Of a stretch of 64,000 nucleotides of DNA, positions 55,348 through 63,754 are shown one piece after another. Positions within the stretch are counted from its first letter, which is position 1, and every line of letters starts with the position of its first letter. A model generated the notes under the pieces. The model made no database searches. It was not told the DNA's origin and worked only from the letters and a program-made list of their open reading frames with translations. This stretch comes from Devosia sp. (lineage in GTDB: Bacteria; Pseudomonadota; Alphaproteobacteria; Rhizobiales; Devosiaceae), in assembly GCF_025809055.1 (NCBI RefSeq), contig NZ_CP075529.1, forward strand, positions 1,054,001-1,118,000, given 5' to 3'. The position numbers and the translations under genes are program-made.

Positions 55348-56534
55348 CTACCTTCCATCGTCTCGTCGATTGCCTCGAAGGCCGCCATGGTGACCTTGGG
55401 CGGATTGAGCGGGCGCGAGACCCGCACGGAAACATTCTTGCCGATATGGCCCATTATGGCCTCGGTGAGCTCAACATCGCCGCACCGCAGGCGGATGGGA
55501 TCCAGGGGCCCGCGATCGAACATGACCGTCTGGCCCGGCTTCATGTTGAGAAGCTGCGACAGCGGCAGCGCCTGCTCGTGCAGGACCGCTTCGATCTCGA
55601 CGTCGGCCTGGTAAATTTCGGTCGCCAGGTGCCCTTCCCAGATGGGATCACGGCCGAATTTCTCGCCCATGAACATCTGGAGCAGCTGTTCGCGGATCGG
55701 CTCGATCGTGGCATAGGGCAGCAGAATCTCGATCTTGCCGCCGCGATCGTCCATCTCGATGCGCAACTCGATCAGAATGGCAGCATTGCCGGGCCGGGAG
55801 ATGGCTGCAAAGCGCGGATTGGTCTCCATGCGCTCGAGCTTGAAATTGATCGGCGTGACCGGCTCGAACGCCCGATGCGTGTCGTCGAGGATGATCTCGA
55901 TCATCTTGCGCGCCAGCGCCATTTCGATGGTCGTGTAGGGCCTGCCTTCGACGCGGATATTGCCGCCGATCCGGCGGCCGCCGAGCAGCACGTCGATCAT
56001 CGAATAGATGAGGTTGGAATCGACCGTGAGAAGCCCGTAATTCTCCCATTCCTCGGCCTTGATGACCGATAGAATGGCGGGCAGCGGGATGGAATTGAGA
56101 TAGTCGCCGAAACGGACGGACGAGATCGAGTCCATGGTGACTTCGACATTGTCCGAGGTAAAATTGCGCAGTGAGGTCGTCGCCAGCCGGACCAGCCGGT
56201 CAAAGACGATTTCGAGCATCGGCAGACGCTCGTAGCTCACCAGCGCCGAATTGATCAGCGCCTGGACGCCGGTCAGCTCGACATTGTTGCCGGCATTGGA
56301 GTCAAAGCCGAGCAGGCTGTCGATTTCATCCTGGTTGAGAACACGATCGGCGCCGTTTTCGCCGTCGCCGTCACCGCCCTCGAGCATGGCGGCCCACTCA
56401 GCTGCAGCAGCGGCGGCGCGCTCCTCTTCGGACATCTCGCTTTCGTCGACAGGCGCGATATCGCCGACATCACTGGTGATGTCGTCCAGGCCCCAATCGT
56501 CGCTCAGTTTGTCCTGATCGCTCGGTCCGGCCAT
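55344..56534 (-). CDS. fliM: Flagellar motor switch protein FliM
   Basis: A 396-residue C-ring protein that binds CheY-P and transmits rotation sense. The N-terminal CheY-binding LNQDEIDSLLGF, the middle domain (LERMETNPRFAAISRPGNAA) and the SpoA-like C-terminus (VMFDRGPLDPIRLRCGDVEL) are visible. An acidic extension of about 70 residues precedes the LNQDEID motif. Start and fliL stop share a base. Confidence 0.97.
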   Translation of the reverse strand: MAGPSDQDKLSDDWGLDDITSDVGDIAPVDESEMSEEERAAAAAAEWAAMLEGGDGDGENGADRVLNQDEIDSLLGFDSNAGNNVELTGVQALINSALVSYERLPMLEIVFDRLVRLATTSLRNFTSDNVEVTMDSISSVRFGDYLNSIPLPAILSVIKAEEWENYGLLTVDSNLIYSMIDVLLGGRRIGGNIRVEGRPYTTIEMALARKMIEIILDDTHRAFEPVTPINFKLERMETNPRFAAISRPGNAAILIELRIEMDDRGGKIEILLPYATIEPIREQLLQMFMGEKFGRDPIWEGHLATEIYQADVEIEAVLHEQALPLSQLLNMKPGQTVMFDRGPLDPIRLRCGDVELTEAIMGHIGKNVSVRVSRPLNPPKVTMAAFEAIDETMEGR

Positions 56535-57034
56535 TACTGCACCAGGATTTCCTTGAACAGAACGCTTTCGACCTGCGCCGGGTAGATGGCCAGGTTGACG
56601 CGCCGCAGCAGCTCGTCCTTGAGCCGGTAGATGCCGGCCGAGCCCTCAAGGTCGCTCTTGCGCAATTCGCGCATATAGACCTGAAAAGCGTCGATGACCT
56701 TGGCGAGCCTGGGCTGGATTTCGGTCATCATGTGCTCGTCGGCGACTTCAAGCGCGACGGACAGCTTCATGAAGGACTGGGCACCATTGTCGTCGCTCGA
56801 CAGGTTCACCATCATTGGCGGCAGATTGAAAATGAATGTGTCGTGGCTTGCCGTGGCGGCGGAGGCGCCGTGCCCGCCCTCCCCGGCTGCCTCGCCGCTC
56901 GACGACGACATGAAGAAGAACAGGCCGCCACCAGCCAGCAGCACCACCAGAACGGCCGCACCGATAATGATGAAGAGCTTGGGTATGCCCTTCTTGCCCT
57001 GCGGTTCTGTTCCGGCTTCCGCTTCTGCAGCCAT
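56534..57034 (-). CDS. fliL: Flagellar basal-body protein FliL
   Basis: A 166-residue single-pass protein. The cytoplasmic stub EPQGKKGIPKLFIIIGAAVL leads into the transmembrane helix, then a periplasmic domain with MMVNLSSDDNGAQSFMKLSV and the C-terminal VNLAIYPAQVESVLFKEILV. It supports stator function. The ATG at 57034 has GGTGAGG upstream; a GTG at 57049 is an alternative. A CtrA-like box lies 69 bases before the start. Confidence 0.92.
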   Translation of the reverse strand: MAAEAEAGTEPQGKKGIPKLFIIIGAAVLVVLLAGGGLFFFMSSSSGEAAGEGGHGASAATASHDTFIFNLPPMMVNLSSDDNGAQSFMKLSVALEVADEHMMTEIQPRLAKVIDAFQVYMRELRKSDLEGSAGIYRLKDELLRRVNLAIYPAQVESVLFKEILVQ

Positions 57035-57102
57035 GGATGGCCTCACCAAACCTTAGCAAATCCGGACGATTCCGGCGCTCCGACCAGCTAAGGCCCAGTT
57101 GG

Positions 57103-57117
57103 TTAATGAATGGTTAC
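57103..57117 (-). promoter_or_regulatory. CtrA-like box upstream of fliL
   Basis: On the minus strand the site reads GTAACCATTCATTAAC, that is GTAA-N7-TTAAC, one mismatch from TTAA-N7-TTAAC. It lies 69 bases before the fliL ATG (54 before the GTG). In Caulobacter the fliLM promoter is a known CtrA target. Confidence 0.6.
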
Positions 57118-57235
57118 AAACTCGGCCAGCCCGGCAGTTTTTGCCGGGCACTTCTTGCCGAGCAAGCCAGCAATATCTGCCGCTGGCCACCATCCCGTTC
57201 ACGCTAAGTATATGATTTTAATAAAAATCCAGACT

Positions 57236-57251
57236 TGGCATGGTTTCTGCA
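57236..57251 (+). promoter_or_regulatory. Sigma-54 (-24/-12) promoter upstream of flgF
   Basis: TGGCATGGTTTCTGCA fits the RpoN consensus TGGCAC-G-N4-TTGCW at all but two positions, with GG and GC ten bases apart, exactly the required spacing. It lies 56 bases before the flgF ATG, within the AT-rich fliL/flgF divergent region. The -12 TGC and -24 TGGC are intact. Confidence 0.75.
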
Positions 57252-57306
57252 AAGTAAATGGCGAGGCCGCTTGGGGAAGTTGGCCTCGGGGAATACGGGG
57301 ATCGCT

Positions 57307-58047
57307 ATGATCGAAAATGCGCAACTCATCGGACTGTCGCGGCAGATCGCCCTTCAGCGTCAGCTCGACGTGGTGGCAAACAATGTCGCCAACATCAACA
57401 CCACCGGCTTCAAGGCCGAGCAGATCCTCTTCGAAGAATATGTGATGCCGGTCGCCCGCGACCGTGACTTTCCCACCATGGATCAGCCGCTCTCCTATGT
57501 GCAGGACTGGGCGACTGTCCACGATCTGAGCGGCGGCGCCCTTGTCCAGACCGGCAACGAGTTGGACGTGGCCCTGAGCGGCGAGGGCTTTTTCGCCGTA
57601 CAGGCTGCCGGGGGCGAACGCTACACCCGCGCTGGATCATTCCAGCTCAGCAATACCGGCACTCTCGTGGACCTTAACGGCAACCCGGTGCTCGGCCTTG
57701 GTGGCCCGATCCAGTTCGGCCCCGAGGAAACCGACATCGCCATCGCCGCCGACGGTGGCGTGTCGTCCAGCGCCGGCGCCAAGGGGCAGCTTCGTATCGT
57801 GGAATTTGCCAATGCGCAGGAATTGCAGCGGGAGGGCGCGAACCTGTTCTCCGGTGGCACGCCGATTGCAGCAACCGGCACACGCGCCATGCAAGGCTTC
57901 GTTGAACGCTCGAACGTTTCGGGCGTCGCCGAGATGGCCGAACTGATCCGCGTCACACGCGCCTATGAATCCGTCGCCAGCCTGACCCAGCGTCAGGACG
58001 AGATGCGCCGCAGCGCTATCCAGCGCCTCGGCGACGCCAACGCCTGA
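57307..58047 (+). CDS. flgF: Flagellar basal-body rod protein FlgF
   Basis: A 246-residue proximal rod protein. LSRQIALQRQLDVVANNVAN, then INTTGFKAEQILFEEYVMPV, ALSGEGFFAVQAAGGERYTR and the C-terminal ELIRVTRAYESVASLTQRQD are typical. The ATG at 57307 starts the family N-terminus; an in-frame extension back to 57235 overlaps the sigma-54 promoter. First gene of flgF-flgG-flgA-flgH. Confidence 0.96.
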   Translation: MIENAQLIGLSRQIALQRQLDVVANNVANINTTGFKAEQILFEEYVMPVARDRDFPTMDQPLSYVQDWATVHDLSGGALVQTGNELDVALSGEGFFAVQAAGGERYTRAGSFQLSNTGTLVDLNGNPVLGLGGPIQFGPEETDIAIAADGGVSSSAGAKGQLRIVEFANAQELQREGANLFSGGTPIAATGTRAMQGFVERSNVSGVAEMAELIRVTRAYESVASLTQRQDEMRRSAIQRLGDANA

Positions 58048-58061
58048 TCCGGGAGCCCGCC

Positions 58062-58847
58062 ATGAAAGCCCTTTATATCGCATCGACCGGCATGAGCGCC
58101 CAGGAACGCAATGTCGAAGTCATCTCCAACAATATCGCGAACATGCGCACCACCGGCTTCAAGCGCCAGCGGGCCGAGTTCGAGGACCTGCTCTATCACC
58201 AGATCACCCGCGCCGGTGCGCAGACATCGGCACAGGGCACCATGGTCCCGGCCGGCCTCGAGATCGGTTCGGGCGTGCGCACCGTCTCTACCCCGCGCAT
58301 CATGAGCCAGGGCAATGTGAACATGACCGAGCGCGAGCTCGACGTCGCCATTCGTGGCGAAGGCTTCTTCATGATCACCCTGCCCGATGGTCGCACCGCC
58401 TATACGCGCGACGGCTCCTTCGAGCGCGACGCGGAAGGCACTTTGGTCAACTCGTCCGGCTATCCGCTTGATCCGGGCATCACCATTCCCGGTACGGCGC
58501 GCGGCGTGTCGATCTCGCCCGATGGCACGGTAGAAGCCTTTCTCGGCACCGACAGCACGCCGACCCAGCTCGGTCAGCTGCAATTGGCCCGCTTCGTCAA
58601 CAAGTCCGGCCTCGAGTCGATGGGCGACAACCTGTTCCTCGAAACGGCCGCCAGCGGCCCGGCGCAGGTTGGCGTGCCCAATTCGGAAGGCACCGGCGAC
58701 CTGCTGCAGAACTACCTCGAAATGGCCAATGTCAATTCGGTGACGGAAATCGCCGACCTGATCGCGGCCCAGCGCGCCTACGAAATGAATGCCCGCGTCA
58801 TCTCTGGTGCCGACCAGATGATGCAGGCCACCAGCCAGCTTCGCTGA
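58062..58847 (+). CDS. flgG: Flagellar basal-body rod protein FlgG
   Basis: A 261-residue distal rod protein. MKALYIASTGMSAQERNVEV, NNIANMRTTGFKRQRAEFED and EMANVNSVTEIADLIAAQRA are diagnostic. Starts 14 bases after flgF, with GGGAG upstream. Confidence 0.98.
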   Translation: MKALYIASTGMSAQERNVEVISNNIANMRTTGFKRQRAEFEDLLYHQITRAGAQTSAQGTMVPAGLEIGSGVRTVSTPRIMSQGNVNMTERELDVAIRGEGFFMITLPDGRTAYTRDGSFERDAEGTLVNSSGYPLDPGITIPGTARGVSISPDGTVEAFLGTDSTPTQLGQLQLARFVNKSGLESMGDNLFLETAASGPAQVGVPNSEGTGDLLQNYLEMANVNSVTEIADLIAAQRAYEMNARVISGADQMMQATSQLR

Positions 58848-58860
58848 TTAGGAGACCGCC

Positions 58861-59808
58861 ATGAACGCCCTCCGCACAATCACCGCCAGCCTCGCCATCG
58901 CCCTCGGCGCGACCACCGCCTTCGCCAATCCCGTCCTGCGGGCCGAGATTACCGTCGTGGGCACGATCGTCACCGTCGGCGATATGTTCGACGATGCCGG
59001 TCTTGATGCCGAGCGTCCGCTGTTCCGCTCCCCCCTGCCCGGCACGACCGGTAATGTGGCGCTGTCCGATATCCGGCAGGCCATGACCCGCGCCGGTATT
59101 TCCGGTTTCGACGCCAACGGCCTCGACCAGGTCCGGGTCTCCCGCGCCTCGGCCCTGGTTGACGAGGTCCTGCTGACCGGACTGATCGCCGACGACCTGC
59201 GTCGCCGGGGCATCCTGACCGGGGGCGTCAACGCCAACACCCAGTTCACAGCGGTGATCGGCGCCATCCAGGCTGCGGCCACCGACGAACCGGCCCGGCT
59301 CGAAAGCCTGCGCTACCTGCCCGGCAACGGCACCTTCTCCGCCCGCTTCGTCATTGCCGGCGTCGCCCAGCCGCTGGATGTCACCGGCAGTGTCGAGATG
59401 ACTGTCGATGCGCCCTACCTGGCTGCGGCGCTCCCGGCAGGCGCCATCCTCAAGCCCGAACATATAGCCATGCGTCCCATTCCGGCCTGGCAGGCCGATG
59501 CCCAGGGTATTCCGGCCATGGACCAACTGGTCGGCAAGGCCCTCAACCGCCCCAGCCGCGACGGCATGCTGTTGCGCGCAACCGACGTGGCTACCCCGTT
59601 GACCATCGCCAAGAACGACCTCGTCACCATCTACTTCCGCCAGGGTCCGATGACGCTGACTGTCAAGGGCCAGGCCGTGACCGGCGCCGCCAGCGGCTCG
59701 CCGCTCCAGGTCCTCAACCTCGCTTCCCGGCGCGTCATCAGCGCCACAGCCATTGGCCCCGGCCTGGTCGAAATTTCGACCGACCCGGTTGCCCTGGCCG
59801 GCCTCTAA
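58861..59808 (+). CDS. flgA: Flagellar basal body P-ring formation protein FlgA
   Basis: A 315-residue periplasmic P-ring chaperone. A signal peptide ends near residue 22 (TAFA), the first domain has DMFDDAGLDAERPLFRSPLP, and the C-terminal SAF/FlgA domain has LAAALPAGAILKPEHIAMRP, then TDVATPLTIAKNDLVTIYFR. It is longer than enteric FlgA, as is common in alphaproteobacteria. Confidence 0.95.
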   Translation: MNALRTITASLAIALGATTAFANPVLRAEITVVGTIVTVGDMFDDAGLDAERPLFRSPLPGTTGNVALSDIRQAMTRAGISGFDANGLDQVRVSRASALVDEVLLTGLIADDLRRRGILTGGVNANTQFTAVIGAIQAAATDEPARLESLRYLPGNGTFSARFVIAGVAQPLDVTGSVEMTVDAPYLAAALPAGAILKPEHIAMRPIPAWQADAQGIPAMDQLVGKALNRPSRDGMLLRATDVATPLTIAKNDLVTIYFRQGPMTLTVKGQAVTGAASGSPLQVLNLASRRVISATAIGPGLVEISTDPVALAGL

Positions 59809-59822
59809 TAGGGATCAGACCA

Positions 59823-60560
59823 ATGAACAAAGCCAAGATTGCCGCCATCCTGACCCTCACCGCCATCCTCGCCGGATGCACCACCACGGATCGCCTGGCC
59901 AATATCGGGCAGGCACCGGCCCTGACCGCCATCGCCGACCCGACCACGACTGCGGGCTACCAGCCCGTGCGGATGCCGATGCCGGAGCCGATCGCGGATA
60001 CCTACCAGCCCAATTCGCTCTACCGCACCTCGGCAAAGGGCTTCTTCAAGGACGAGCGTGCCCACCGCATCGGCGACATTCTCACCGTGATGGTCACGAT
60101 CGATGATAGCGCGCAGATCAACAACCAGACCCAGCGCAGCCGCAATTCGACCAATTCGGCCGGCATGGGCGGCATTTTCGGCGCCGCCGTGTCGGGCGTG
60201 TCCGCCGGCAGTATCGACCCTTCCGCAGCCATCGACCTGAGCTCGGGTGTTCGCGACACCGGCAATGGCTCGGTGAACCGTGCGGAAAGCCTCGAAACGT
60301 CCGTCGCCGCCGTGGTGACCCAGGTCCTGCCGAACGGCAATCTGGTGATCGAGGGCCGCCAGGAGGTTCGCGTGAACTTCGAAGTCCGCGATCTGATCGT
60401 GGCGGGTATCGTGCGGCCCTCGGATATCCAGGCCAACAATACCATCGCGTCGACTAAGATTGCCGAAGCCCGCATTTCCTACGGCGGCCGCGGCCAGATC
60501 ACCGATGTCCAGCAGCCGCGTTACGGGCAGCAGGTGCTCGACGCCATCCTGCCCTTCTGA
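59823..60560 (+). CDS. flgH: Flagellar L-ring lipoprotein FlgH
   Basis: A 245-residue outer-membrane L-ring protein. The lipobox LAGC places the acylated cysteine at C19. NSLYRTSAKGFFKDERAHRI, GDILTVMVTIDDSAQINNQT and the closing RYGQQVLDAILPF are typical. flgI (P-ring) is not in this window. Last gene of the operon, 14 bases after flgA. Confidence 0.96.
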   Translation: MNKAKIAAILTLTAILAGCTTTDRLANIGQAPALTAIADPTTTAGYQPVRMPMPEPIADTYQPNSLYRTSAKGFFKDERAHRIGDILTVMVTIDDSAQINNQTQRSRNSTNSAGMGGIFGAAVSGVSAGSIDPSAAIDLSSGVRDTGNGSVNRAESLETSVAAVVTQVLPNGNLVIEGRQEVRVNFEVRDLIVAGIVRPSDIQANNTIASTKIAEARISYGGRGQITDVQQPRYGQQVLDAILPF

Positions 60561-60569
60561 TTTCCCTTC

Positions 60570-60600
60570 CGGCGGGACCGATCCCCCCATCGTCCCGCCG
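60570..60600 (+). terminator. Hairpin after flgH
   Basis: CGGCGGGAC pairs with GTCCCGCCG around a 13-base loop, nine bases after the stop. TCTTCC follows, a poor U-tract, so termination may be weak. Confidence 0.45.
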
Positions 60601-60664
60601 TCTTCCCCGGCCAGAACAGAAGGTCTGGCATGACCCGAGCAACAGAAGTTGCCGGGTCGATCCC

Positions 60665-60693
60665 AAGGCGCAGCTCCCCCCGGGCTGCGCCTT
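60665..60693 (+). terminator. Second hairpin in the flgH 3' region
   Basis: AAGGCGCAG pairs with CTGCGCCTT around an 11-base loop, followed by TCC. It lies in the 198-base gap before the small glycine-zipper gene. A second, GC-rich weak terminator is likely. Confidence 0.4.
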
Positions 60694-60758
60694 TCCCCAT
60701 TGTGGCACCCGGAACCACGTCCCCGGTGGGCTGTTAGAACTCCAAAGGAGAAAGTCGC

Positions 60759-60941
60759 ATGTCGTCTGCATCTGGAATTGCCATCGGCGTCGCCATCGGA
60801 GTGGGGATCGGGGTGGCACTGGACAATATTGCCATCGGAATCGCGATCGGCATCGCCATCGGCGTTTCGCTGAGCCTGGGCAGCCGGCGGCGCCGGTCGG
60901 GCCAGCCCGGCGACCACGAGGATGACAGCAGCAAGTCTTGA
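60759..60941 (+). CDS. 60-residue glycine-zipper-like membrane protein
   Basis: A 60-residue protein with a strict alternating motif: GIAIGVAIGVGIGVAL, a short DN turn, then IAIGIAIGIAIGVSLSLG, and a basic/acidic tail (RRRRSG, EDDSSKS). The G every fourth residue would align on one helix face as in GxxxG zippers, forming a two-helix membrane hairpin. AAGGAG lies 11 bases before the ATG, supporting translation. No family is recognised. The tail is hydrophilic and probably cytoplasmic by the positive-inside rule. Confidence 0.6.
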   Translation: MSSASGIAIGVAIGVGIGVALDNIAIGIAIGIAIGVSLSLGSRRRRSGQPGDHEDDSSKS

Positions 60942-60991
60942 TCGAGCCGCGGGGCTATGGAAGAGATCGGGCAGACGATCAGGAGCCCGCA

Positions 60992-62491
60992 ATGTCTTTC
61001 GCCAAACTCGACGCCGCCAGCCGCAAGCTCGAAGCCCTCGAACATGCCCTGTCCATACTCGGCGCTGACGAGGCCACTCATATGGCTGTCGGCGGTGGCG
61101 AAAAGCGCGCTGAAGCCATGGCCGAGCTTGCCGGCATGCATCACCAGCAGGCGACCGCCCCCGTGATCGCGGACTGGATCGACGCGGCAAAGTCCGAAGA
61201 CCTTGAACCCGACCAGCGCCTGGCCGTCGGCGAGTTCGAGCGCGACTACGTCAATGCCACCTGCCTGCCGACCGAATTCGTGCAGCGGCGGACCACCGCC
61301 ACCATGCGATCGGAGCAGCTCTGGCGCGACCTGCGGGCCAAGGGCGATTGGGACAGTTTTCTGCCCGCGCTCGAAGGGGTGATTGCCCTTGTGCGCGAGG
61401 AAGCCGGCCTGCGGGCCGAGGCAACGGGGCTCGCACCTTATGATGCCCTGATGGATCAATACGATCCGGGAAACCGGACCGCCGACATCGACGGCGTCTT
61501 TGCCGATCTCAAGGCTTTCCTGACCGATTTTGTCCCGGTCGCGCTGGACGTGCAGGACCAGCGCCTGGCGCGACGTCCCCGCAAAACCCTCAATGCGCCC
61601 TACCCCATCGAGAAGCAGCGGGAATTGGGTCTGGCCGCAATGCGCGCCGTTGGCTTCGACTTCACCCACGGGTCGCTGGCCGTGTCGCATCATCCATTCT
61701 GTGGCGGCGTGCCCAGTGATGTGCGGATGACCACGCGCTATCGCACCGACGAATTTCTGTCATCGCTCATGGGCGTACTGCACGAGACCGGACACGCGCT
61801 CTACGAACAGGGGTTGCCGAAATCCTGGTCGCACTGGCCCCTTGGCAAGGCGCGCGGCATGGGCATGCACGAAAGCCAGAGCCTGTTCGTGGAAATGCAG
61901 ATCGCCCGTAGCGGTGCTTTCTGGGAGTTCATGCTGCCCCTCGTGCATCAGCATCTGGGCGAGGATGCCATTCCCGGTTGGGACATTGCCGATATTCTCA
62001 ATGAAGTGAACTTCGTCGAGCGCGGCTATATCCGCGTGGACGCCGACGAGGTGACGTATCCGCTGCATGTGATTCTGCGCTACGAGCTCGAGCAGGAACT
62101 GGTGTCCGGAAAGCTTGAAGCCAGCCAGATTCCCGAAGCCTGGGATGCGAAGATGACGGAATATCTGGGTATCTCGACCATCAACGACCCCAAGGATGGA
62201 CCCATGCAGGACGTGCACTGGCCCGGTGGCGCGTTCGGATATTTTCCCAGCTACACATTGGGCGCCATGATCGCGGCGCAACTCGGCACGGCCATGCGCA
62301 AGGACCTGCCGGACATGGACGAGCAAATGCGGGCGGGCGATTTCTCGGCCATCAATCAATGGCGCGGCGACAAGGTGTGGTCGCAGGCCTCACGCTTTTC
62401 GACGCCGGAGCTCATCACCCGCGCCACCGGCGAGCCGCTGAATGCCGATCATTTCAAGGCTCACCTGAGGAAGCGCTACGGCCAGGCCTGA
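60992..62491 (+). CDS. M32 family carboxypeptidase (Taq type)
   Basis: A 499-residue zinc metallopeptidase. HETGHALYEQG holds HExxH (about residues 263-267), HESQSLFVEMQ gives the third ligand and catalytic neighbours, and IRVDADEVTYPLHVILRYEL is the M32 signature. The family removes C-terminal residues except proline. It is cytoplasmic, with no signal peptide. AGGAG lies upstream of the ATG at 60992. Not linked to the flagellar genes. Confidence 0.94.
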   Translation: MSFAKLDAASRKLEALEHALSILGADEATHMAVGGGEKRAEAMAELAGMHHQQATAPVIADWIDAAKSEDLEPDQRLAVGEFERDYVNATCLPTEFVQRRTTATMRSEQLWRDLRAKGDWDSFLPALEGVIALVREEAGLRAEATGLAPYDALMDQYDPGNRTADIDGVFADLKAFLTDFVPVALDVQDQRLARRPRKTLNAPYPIEKQRELGLAAMRAVGFDFTHGSLAVSHHPFCGGVPSDVRMTTRYRTDEFLSSLMGVLHETGHALYEQGLPKSWSHWPLGKARGMGMHESQSLFVEMQIARSGAFWEFMLPLVHQHLGEDAIPGWDIADILNEVNFVERGYIRVDADEVTYPLHVILRYELEQELVSGKLEASQIPEAWDAKMTEYLGISTINDPKDGPMQDVHWPGGAFGYFPSYTLGAMIAAQLGTAMRKDLPDMDEQMRAGDFSAINQWRGDKVWSQASRFSTPELITRATGEPLNADHFKAHLRKRYGQA

Positions 62492-62542
62492 CGGGCTAGC
62501 CCGCACTGCGGATCTCCGGAACATCGATGGGTTTGGCGGCTC

Positions 62543-62573
62543 AGGCAGCGGAGATTTTTCCGCTGCCTTTTTG
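62543..62573 (+). terminator. Intrinsic terminator after the M32 gene
   Basis: AGGCAGCGGA pairs with TCCGCTGCCT around a GATTTT loop, then TTTTT. It separates the peptidase from the curli genes. Confidence 0.85.
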
Positions 62574-62684
62574 ATGAACCGTTCCTGAACTTCCACTTCA
62601 GCCGCCGTTCCAAATCACACGCCTAGAACAGTCTCCATCAACAACGCGGTCGGAGGGACCGCAGCCCCAACAAGGAGACTTCAA

Positions 62685-63119
62685 ATGATCCGCAAGTTCA
62701 TCATCACCGCCCTGGCCGCAACCGCAATCGCCGCTTCCGCCGCGCCTGCCATGGCCAACAACTTCTATGTCGAGCAGTACGGCTTCGGCAACGCACTGGG
62801 TGGCGGCCAGACCGGCTGGAACAACACCTTCGGCGGCTACCAGAACGGCAACTGGAACACCGGCGTGTCCAACCAGTTCGGTGGCAACAACGTCTCGGCC
62901 ATCGGCCAGCAGGGCGACGACAACTACGGCGACGTCTGGCAGGACGGCTGGAACAACGAGGCCGGCGTCGGCCAGTTCGGCGACAACCACACCGCCATCC
63001 TGACCCAGGACGGCAACGGCAATACCGCCGCCGGCGTGCAGGTTGGCAATGGCTGCAACGCCAATGTCAAACAGCAGGGCTCGGGCAACGTCACCGCCTT
63101 CGTGCAGGTCTGCCCGTAA
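62685..63119 (+). CDS. Curlin-repeat amyloid protein
   Basis: A 144-residue secreted protein. Signal peptide MIRKFIITALAATAIAASAA to about residue 25, then repeated Q-x-G-x-x-N units (EQYGFGN, QTGWNN, YQNGNWN, QQGDDN, QDGWNNE, QDGNGN, QQGSGN) that match curlin repeats. A C-terminal CNANVKQQG segment adds a cysteine, and the protein ends in VCP. It is CsgA/CsgB-like: subunit or nucleator of an extracellular amyloid. AAGGAG precedes the ATG. Confidence 0.88.
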   Translation: MIRKFIITALAATAIAASAAPAMANNFYVEQYGFGNALGGGQTGWNNTFGGYQNGNWNTGVSNQFGGNNVSAIGQQGDDNYGDVWQDGWNNEAGVGQFGDNHTAILTQDGNGNTAAGVQVGNGCNANVKQQGSGNVTAFVQVCP

Positions 63120-63131
63120 CTCTTCCCGCAA

Positions 63132-63155
63132 TCGGGACCGGCTCGCCGGTCCCGA
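63132..63155 (+). repeat. Intercistronic hairpin between curlin and csgH genes
   Basis: TCGGGACCGG, CTCG, CCGGTCCCGA: a perfect 10-bp stem and 4-base loop, no U-run. Positioned 12 bases after the curlin stop and 22 before the csgH start, it could stabilise the upstream transcript or partly terminate it. Confidence 0.55.
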
Positions 63156-63176
63156 CCTGAAAGACAGGAGGATACG

Positions 63177-63560
63177 ATGATCCTGACTTCCCTTCGCCTC
63201 GGCCTTGCCGGACTTGCCGTTGTCGGCGCCGCCGGAATGGCCATCGGCGCCAGCTCGGCTCCGGTTTCCGACCTCGCCTGCGGCGTCAGCACCGTAACCA
63301 AGAATGGCATGATGGCCATCGAAGGCGTGGTGCAGAGCCCCGAACCGCTTGCCGGCGAATACCGTTTCTCGCTGAAAAGCTCCAGCGCCGGCGGCAATAC
63401 CAATATTCGCCAGGGCGGTGCATTCACCCTGCCGGCGAATGACGTGGTGACCCTGGGTCGCGTGATGGTCAATGCCGGGTCCAATCTCGACATCGACTTC
63501 ACGGTCACAACGGATGGCCAGACCATCGACTGCTCACAGCAGCTCGTGACCCACACCTGA
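63177..63560 (+). CDS. csgH: CsgH-like curli chaperone
   Basis: A 127-residue secreted beta protein. A signal peptide (LGLAGLAVVGAAGMAIG) is followed by a small beta-sandwich with C35 and C119 able to form a disulfide. IEGVVQSPEPLAGEYRFSLK and GRVMVNAGSNLDIDFTVTTD fit CsgH, a periplasmic inhibitor of curlin polymerisation described in alphaproteobacteria. It lies between two curlin genes. Confidence 0.75.
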   Translation: MILTSLRLGLAGLAVVGAAGMAIGASSAPVSDLACGVSTVTKNGMMAIEGVVQSPEPLAGEYRFSLKSSSAGGNTNIRQGGAFTLPANDVVTLGRVMVNAGSNLDIDFTVTTDGQTIDCSQQLVTHT

Positions 63561-63586
63561 AGCGTCGCACACAGCTCCTTCCCACT

Positions 63587-63611
63587 GGCCCCGGTTTCCG
63601 GGGCCTTTTTC
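63587..63611 (+). terminator. Intrinsic terminator after csgH
   Basis: GGCCCCGG pairs with CCGGGGCC around TTT, followed by TTTTTC. It separates csgH from the next curlin gene, which then needs its own promoter in the 194-base gap. Confidence 0.85.
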
Positions 63612-63754
63612 TTGCCGTCATCACGCGGCCGCGTGGCTGAACGCTGGCTGAATATGGCGATCCAGATCGGTTCAGAACGGTGTCGCTAATCTCCACCCAT
63701 GCGCTGGAAAACCAGCATCAAGGGAACGCCAAACACTTCTTCGGAGAGAGACAA

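Noticed and set aside
57235..57306. Extended flgF start at 57235
   Set aside because: It begins inside the -24 element of the sigma-54 promoter and has no family residues.
59805..61190. 461-codon open frame on the minus strand
   Set aside because: Antisense to flgH and the following genes; basic, low-complexity product typical of a shadow.
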